Assembly: GCA_964017195.1 (NCBI GenBank)
Contig: OZ024895.1
Coordinates: 8,862,001-8,926,000, forward strand
Origin: Siderastrea radians
Lineage: Eukaryota; Cnidaria; Anthozoa; Scleractinia; Rhizangiidae
Reading direction: 5' to 3'
DNA: 64,000 nucleotides
Under the pieces are notes generated by a model. The model was given only the letters and a program-made list of their open reading frames with translations. It was not told where the DNA came from and did not search any database. This document shows positions 57,801-64,000 of the stretch, piece by piece. The position numbers and the translations under genes were made by a program. How positions within the stretch are numbered: the first letter of the stretch is position 1; each line of letters opens with the position of its first letter.

Positions 57801-60800
57801 CGCCCTCAGTCTGTCTTGATAATGAAAGACAGACCTTGCTTGGCAAGCTCCTGATGTGAGTTCTTTCCTCCACCTAATGTTTTTGTCAGGTTGCAGTTAT
57901 TTTTTTACAATCGAGCGTTTTCACTCGGTACTGGTAATGTTTCAGATCGACCAACTGCTACAGTGCTCACATCTGTTCCTAGCAACACCACAGTACTACA
58001 TGGCTCCACTGTGATATTTCGCTGCAGTACATATGCCAATCCTGCTGCCCATATGTATTACTTTTACTTTGATGACACCCTGATTTGTAACAGCAGCTCC
58101 GGTGTGTTCAATGTGACTGTTGAGGTAGATGGAGAGTTCACATGTGTCCCTATCAGCACAGTCGGCACAGGACATAATGCTACTGTCAGAGTCACTGCTG
58201 TTGGTAAGGTTATTCATGAACAATTGGGCTCACCAGGAACTGACTTTGTATTAACTACATAGTTTGAAACCTGCTTATCAAACTCTCTGAGACTGGAGAG
58301 CAAGTCACTGAATTCGCTCAGCTGTGAACTTAGATAAACAAAGCCAGTGGTTATTTTGGATCAAACAAAGACGCTCGTGGTGCCAATACAGATCTCTTAA
58401 AAGTTTTCCTAGTACTCACTTCCGAGTTTTTTTGTTTAGAAAATAACCTCTTTTGAATTTTGTAAAAATTGTTCTCTTTAGATGCACCTTCTGTGGATGT
58501 TTATCCCACTTCAGTTGCCATCGTGGAAGGAAATAGCATCACTTTGTCCTGCAATGTGTCTGGTAAACCTGAACCTCTCATATCGTGGACAAAAATTGGT
58601 GAATCAGGCCAAGTGTTGTCACAGAGTTCACCTCTCAGGCTTGTGAATGTACAGAGACCGGGTACCCCAGATAGCGTCATCCAGTATCAGTGTACAGCTA
58701 GTAATGGAGTGGAGAGTCCTGCTGTTGATACAGCTGACGTGATCGTCTACTGTAGGTGTTTTTCTTTTAAGTTGACATGTACCAATCATTGACTGAATGA
58801 CTGAAATGACTGACTGATTGATTGATTGATTGACTCTTCAGAAGGTTTCATTAAAAGGCGATTTCTTCCACTGAATTTGACTTTACCCTTTACGCTGAAA
58901 AATTGTCTTAGCCACGATTGGTCCCTGTTGTTAATGTAACAGTCATTTTAATCATAAAAATCAAATCAAAGCGAAGTATCGACATATATAAGTTTCACCA
59001 TCCAGTTCCAACGAGCGGCCAGTCATTCCAGGCTTTTGGTTCCATTTAGGAAGACACTAAAATTATACTTTCAATATTGGTTTCTAAAGCTTTCCATTCA
59101 CTGAGATAACCCAAACTGCAGACAAAAGTAAGTGTAGAGACGTCGCTCTCAGCCAACTATGATGTGTTGCTTTTCATTTTCTTCTTTACAACAACTATCG
59201 GAAACATTTTCCCGCCTGTTTTTGTAACAAAAATGGTCTATTGAAGACAGCTTTGAGACAGACCTTGCTTGGCAAGCACCTGGAGCGAGTTCTTTATTCC
59301 ACCTCAGTGTTTGTGACAGGTTGCGGTTATTTATTATAATCCAGCGTTTTCACTCGATACTGCTAATGTTTCAGATCGACCAACTGCTACAGTGCTCACT
59401 TCTGTTCCTAGTAACACCACAGTACTACATGGCTCCACTGTGTCATTTAACTGCAGTACATATGCCAATCCTGCTGCCCATAAGTATTACTTTTACTTTG
59501 ATAACACCCTGATTTGTAACAACAGCTCCGGTGTGTTCAATGTGACTGTTAAGGCAGATGGAGTGTACACCTGTGCTCCTATCAACACAGTCGGCACAGG
59601 ACATAATGCTACTGTCAGAGTCACTGCTGTTGGTAAGCTTATTCATGTACAACTGGGCGCACCAGAAACTTAGTTTGATACCTGCTTAAACTCTCTCGGA
59701 TTGGAGATCAACACGAAATTCGCTAAGCCGTGAAAACTTAGATAAACAAAGCTAATGGTAATTTTGGAGCAAAAAAAGACGCTTCTGGTACTAATAAAGA
59801 TCTCTTAAAAGTTGTCATATTACTTTCTGGCGAGTTTTTGTTTTCAGAAAAGAACCCCTTTAAATTTTGTTAAAAATGTTCTCTTTAGTTGCACCTTCTG
59901 TGGATGTTTACCCCACTTCAGCTATTATCGTGGAAGGAAATAGCATTACATTGTCCTGCAATGTGTCTGGTAGACCTGAACCTCTCATATCGTGGACCAA
60001 AATTGGTGAATCAGGCCAAGTGTTGTCACAAAGTTTACTTCTCAGGCTTGTGAATGTACAGAGACCGGGTACCCCTGATAACGTCATCCAGTATATGTGT
60101 ACAGCTAGTAATGGAGTGGAGAGTCCTGCTGTTGATACGGCTGAAGTCATCGTCAATTGTAAGTGTTTCTTTTTATAATCTGGCAGTGCATAACATCGAT
60201 AGTTTCGTGGGGTAAACACTGGCAAAGATGCACCCTTTAAAAACGGCTGATTGTTCGCTGATTGCAATCGTGCAAGTAAAAACCTCTCAAGGTTGAGTTT
60301 AAACTTGATTTTACAGTCCACCAGTTTCCGGATTACCTTACACGCCTTTCCTCGCGAGACGAAAATAAACATAAAAATTGGCTAAGGTCTCATTTATACG
60401 TTAACCTATTCGCACGAGTACGAAAACACATGCGTTTCTCCTAGGCTTCCACGCATGCTCAGTAGAAAACCAATAGCGTCTTCGAACCCATTGCAGCGTT
60501 TACGTGTGGACGAGATGACAAGTGAAACCTATTTCAAAAACGATCGTATGAACAGAAAGCCTTCCATGCGTTTTCATAGTAAAACGTGTACGTGTGGACG
60601 AGGCCTAAGTGTTATTGTTGTTTGGCTGATTTCAGATCCTCCAGAAATAACTAAACCCCAAACAGCTACATGGAAAATGATGGCCGGTAAAAGTGCCACT
60701 ATTGAATGCCTAGCAGAAGGAAACCCCAGTCCGCAGTTTGTTTGGACGAATGCAGCCAGTAGTGTCGTTACCACTGACAGATACCTCAATCTTCGAGAAG

Positions 60801-60887
60801 TAAACGATGGTGACGGTGGAATTTATACTTGTACTGCGATAAATAGCCTAGGGTCTGATAAATTCCTTATTTTGGTAAAAGTGACAA
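54435..60887 (+). CDS. Ig-superfamily cell-surface protein, eight Ig-domain exons (partial gene)
   Basis: Exons: 54435-54764, 55364-55606, 55999-56277, 57946-58203, 58482-58751, 59375-59632, 59889-60158 and 60636-60887. All are multiples of three and bounded by AG/GT sites with phase-1 junctions, so each encodes one Ig-like domain that can be shuffled. Exon 1 is V-like (NISLHWTY...DSGRYEYQI). Others are C2/I-like with Cys and Trp cores (LSLNCTADGNPAPNITW, EGEYRCTG; ITLSCNVSGKPEPLISW, IQYQCTAS; IECLAEGNPSPQFVW, GIYTCTA). N-glycosylation motifs are frequent. Exons 4-5 and 6-7 are a recent tandem duplication. It likely continues into the SEA exons at 62670. Role inferred: adhesion or recognition receptor. 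Signal peptide exon not found nearby. Confidence 0.88.
54805..54870. repeat. (CT)n microsatellite in intron 1 of the Ig exons
   Basis: TCTC run followed by CACT units. Confidence 0.95.
57470..60178 (+). repeat. Tandem duplication of an Ig exon pair with introns (~1.4 kb unit)
   Basis: Unit 1 (about 57470-58800) and unit 2 (about 58810-60178) align through exons and introns, including the TGATTGAT tract and the following TCTTCCACTGAA...TTTACCCTTTACGCTG. Exon starts are shifted by 1429 and 1407 bp. Exon copies differ at few residues, so the duplication is recent. Confidence 0.85.
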
Positions 60888-62669
60888 GTAAGTTTCAGTT
60901 GCGCGATGTCCTTGTCTTTTAAATAGGACATGACTTATTAATGATAAAATTAAACAGATTAAACTCTTAGATATACACCAAAACAACACTGAACAACAGC
61001 AACAAAACATTGTCAATTAAAGTGCACAAACCGTGAACGGTAAGTCTTCTGGGAGGCGCGCAAGATTACTTCTATACCGCTTCAAGCTCCTTGCACATTA
61101 TAATGGACTATAATAACATAACAAGGCTAACTCTACTCTTAAAACGCCCTAGCAATACACGACGCAATGCACTTGCAAGTGCCATCTTACCAGGACTCTA
61201 TTCTGAGACATCATTCATGTTTTGTATTTCTTGCCAAACAACGTTTTTTTTTTCAATAAGGTGAATAATACGGACACCAAAGTGCCTGAAATGATTGTCC
61301 GTATAACAAATAGTGGTCTATAAGAGGAGTATAAATGCGTGGCTTTTTTCATTGTGAAAAACCCACAAAAGTTGTTCAGTGTTAATCTATCAAGATCAAC
61401 GACCTGTGTTAAGTAAACTAGTAGAATGACTTGAATGGTTTCCGAACTTGGATGAGTTAATATTAAACATACTGCATCATTCCAGAAGAGTTTTCATGAG
61501 ATTACCCTAGCAAAACTTGCGTATATATATGACAGCTAAATGAAGGATGATATGAAGCTTTGACGTAACTATGTTACTTATCTATCCAAAGCTGAATTTC
61601 CAAGTAAAGGATACGTCGGTTGAGGCTGGAACACTTCAATTTAGTATCAACTGAATTGAACTTTGGCGGTCCAAGTACTCTAGTTTTGTTGGCACTTCAA
61701 GCCCAATTCTCGCTTCTTTTCATAAACAAACTGAACGTACTATTTGATACCTCCTGCAGTGTGCTACTCAAATATAAGATTTTGCCAGAGTTTTCATATA
61801 GACTTGCTACCGCCAAACTTCGCCTAGCGCACATTCAGGCCTTCTTTGGCATCTACTTAGGTCGAACAACGTCTTAGATCCATCTAACTCTTTCGTTCCA
61901 AGTAAACGGTAGGGGATGAGCCAGTAGTGCCATTTGCATAGCTTCCTGCAAGCGTCACCTGCAGTTCCATCAAGGGCCCGGTTGTTACAAGGCCCGACAA
62001 TGCTAACCTGGGATTGAGTGTCAACTAATATCTTTGTGACTCTTGTTGGAAAGCGTTTTCACTGTTAATCTTAAGTTGAATTTTAAAAGCAGCCAAAAGG
62101 TAAAACAGAATTTACAGGGCCCCATCGCTCAGCTATAACCCAGAATTAAAAACAAACACAAATAACGAAAAACCGCGCTTTTCACAAACAGGCTCAGGAG
62201 AAAAGATTTCTAGATGTAAAATTATTTATTGGTAGAACCTCACGAAATGGTCGCAGTGACTGGCCTGATCCATAAAGAATAAAAAGTAGTGTTTCAGGTA
62301 CTTTTACTTCATGAAAGCGAAGGTTAAAAGGCCGTTATGAAGCACCATTTCTCTAAAGGGCCGTGGTGGTGATGACTTCTTCTACACTGGAACAGTTCTA
62401 TACTTTTAAGCAAACCAAGGATGGTCAACATTTACATCAGATACAAATGTGCAAGTCATTCCAAAAGAAAACCTTAAAAAAATTAAGAACCATTGAATAA
62501 GATTGTGCACTTTTTCTGTCCTATTATTGCAGGTGCAAATTTTTCATTCCCTATGATAAAAAGAGTATGTTTATTATAAAAACGTAGCATTCCTACACTA
62601 TCGTAATGTGGAAATGTTAGTCATCCAAGAAAATCGTCATTGGAGTATTTACTTTTGTTTTTATATAAG
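60888..62669. other. Intron or intergenic DNA
   Basis: AT-rich; open frames such as 61620-61877 lack domain or splice support. No further Ig exon is seen before the SEA exons. Confidence 0.5.
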
Positions 62670-64000
62670 GAGAGGAATTTCAACTTGAGGTTACGGTGGT
62701 GGAACGGAACGGAGTGAAGGTTGTTTATGAGCCAGATTACAAAGTCCTGAACAGTGACCTCGCAAAAGCATTTGTGGAGCCATTTGAAAAAGAGGTAATT
62801 TTTCACATGTGGTTTTGATTCATCAAGTACAATGTCTGTTTTGTTTTGTTTGTTTGTTTGTTTGTTTGTTTTTCTGTGGGTGAAAGTACTCCTGAAAAGG
62901 ACTGCGGTAGTAGACACGACATATTGGCTTCGTTGGTCATAGATAGGTGGAATGCCGATGTTGCAGGCTGTCAAAACTCCTAACAGTGTTTTGACAATTT
63001 TTGTGTCTCAAACCATTAATTGTTGCGGTTTTATTTCCACCCTTCTATTGCTAGTTTCAATTGTCAGCTCAGGCTATGGCTTGCCCGTTTTGTTAATGTG
63101 GTCGATAAGTCGTTTTTGCGCTGTCGGTAACGGTTGCCGTTATTACAGTGGCTTGCTCTAAGTTCGTACACAAGATGTCTACAGTGAGGCGTCGAAAAAA
63201 GCCTGCAATGTTAAGTCAACGCGTTCACCCACTCAATAAGAGCTTGTACTTCAGAAACTTGGCCCTCGGAGATGTTTGAACTGAGTCTGAAAAACCGTAA
63301 GTGATGTTACCTTTTTCAAAGTTTCAAAGTTTCAAAGTTTATTCTTCAATTTTATAAGTAAAAATAAAAAGGGTTACACTTGAATGTTGAGCATTACATT
63401 TGAGTGTTGTGAAGTTACCGCCCAATTCATACCCCCCCCCCCCCCCTCCCCAACAACAACAACCCTCCTTTCAAATCAGATTGCACTACTTGTTGTTTTG
63501 GGGGGATTTTCGGATTTTCAGAAACTACATTGGATGCGATCGCGGCTGAAATGCCAAATAAAATAGGACTTAGGCACGTCTACGGTATACCCGAACTGAA
63601 ATATTTTAGACTGTCCGTTAAAGTAACCACGCATCAAATATATATTTCTTTCTCTCAGGTTGACAAGTTGTATGGAAACAAAAGCAGCTATGAAAGGACA
63701 AGAGTTACTGAAGTCAGGTTGTTAACACACTGCATTGACAGTTTTCATGTGAATTGTGTAAAATTCTATTTTCTTAGTCGTCTTTCGTCATTTATATTTA
63801 TAGGAGAGGCAGTGTAATTGTGTCTTTCGCCTTGATCTTTACAACTCCCGTCACCACAGATGAGGGACTTGTTGAACTCAGAGATGCCGTGGACAAAGGA
63901 ACCATTGGTCCGTACACAGTAAGAACTTTGAAGATCGTTCAGAAAGCGGATTCCACTACAGCATCAACGCCAGAGGAGAAGACAACGCAGGGCATATCAG
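62670..64000 (+). CDS. SEA-domain exons, probable continuation of the Ig gene (runs off the window)
   Basis: Exons 62670-62794, 63659-63717 and 63804 to beyond 64000 join in frame (phase 1 into the first, phase 0, then phase 2). Together they give a SEA domain: LEVTVVERNGVKVVYEPDYKVLN, FVEPFEKE|VDKLYGNKSSYERTRVTEV, RRGSVIVSFALIFTTP, LVELRDAVDKGTIGPYTV. The RRGSVIVSF strand and the flanking order are typical; the GSVVV-type autoproteolysis site is present as GSVIV. A Thr-rich stalk starts at the window edge (STTASTPEEKTTQ). SEA domains sit near membranes on adhesion receptors and mucins. The phase-1 start matches the preceding Ig exon end. Confidence 0.75.
62843..62872. repeat. (GTTT)n microsatellite
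   Basis: Seven or so TTTG units in an intron of the SEA region. Confidence 0.9.

Noticed and set aside
61620..61877. An 85-aa plus-strand open frame as an extra exon
   Set aside because: No acceptor/donor pair in phase 1 and no Ig or SEA pattern.

Overview
The window looks like AT-rich genomic DNA of an invertebrate animal. An anthozoan cnidarian is my best guess (inference from an Ig/SEA adhesion-type gene, tRNA-derived SINEs, an L1-like LINE and PIF/Harbinger elements). It is densely packed with mobile elements. Its centrepiece is a complete Polinton/Maverick (adintovirus-like) element at 8871-32050 (23,180 bp). The element has 282-bp terminal inverted repeats that differ at one base by eye, begins with AG, and is flanked by the 6-bp target duplication AATACT (8865-8870 and 32051-32056). 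It is visibly richer in G+C than the flanks, and nearly all its reading frames are open, so the insertion looks young.

Layout. 1-2772: a PIF/Harbinger transposon with a spliced Myb/SANT-like gene and a broken transposase that carries a nested 510-bp inverted-repeat element. 2773-8864: small elements and a decayed LINE ORF1, a 93-bp tandem array, and a TTA-flanked MITE. 8871-32050: the Polinton. 32057-36950: non-coding host DNA with MITEs and microsatellites. 36955-51316: a degraded L1-like LINE split by a 10.7-kb TTAA-flanked element, which holds a 4.07-kb long-TIR element, which in turn holds a 1.3-kb element and an inverted pair of SINEs. 54435-64000: eight Ig-domain exons followed by three exons of a SEA domain on the + strand; the gene runs off the window.

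Polinton logic. The protein-primed DNA polymerase B (-) and a probably spliced early regulator (+) diverge from one promoter. A long leftward late block runs from the GRF zinc-finger gene down to a PLA2 protein and includes integrase, three capsid-surface paralogues, the major capsid protein, an adenain-like protease, an A32/FtsK-type ATPase, a Gly/Arg-rich core-like protein, a two-TM protein and many small basic (Q/M)xGG peptides. Most of these have their own TATA box a few tens of bases upstream. The right arm holds a rightward bicistron ending in a SLOG-fold (YspA/YpsA-like) protein that looks circularly permuted, an unknown 180-aa gene, a duplicated zinc-finger gene that shares the polymerase promoter module, and a diverged capsid-surface paralogue.

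The most unusual points are: the circularly permuted SLOG protein together with a SLATT-like two-TM protein in the same element; an 86-nt tRNA-like RNA polymerase III gene with perfect-looking A and B boxes, a T9 terminator and no canonical anticodon loop, between protease and ATPase; and a repeated promoter module plus host-type CRE/ETS/CCAAT/CArG sites. All homology calls are by eye; no search was run.
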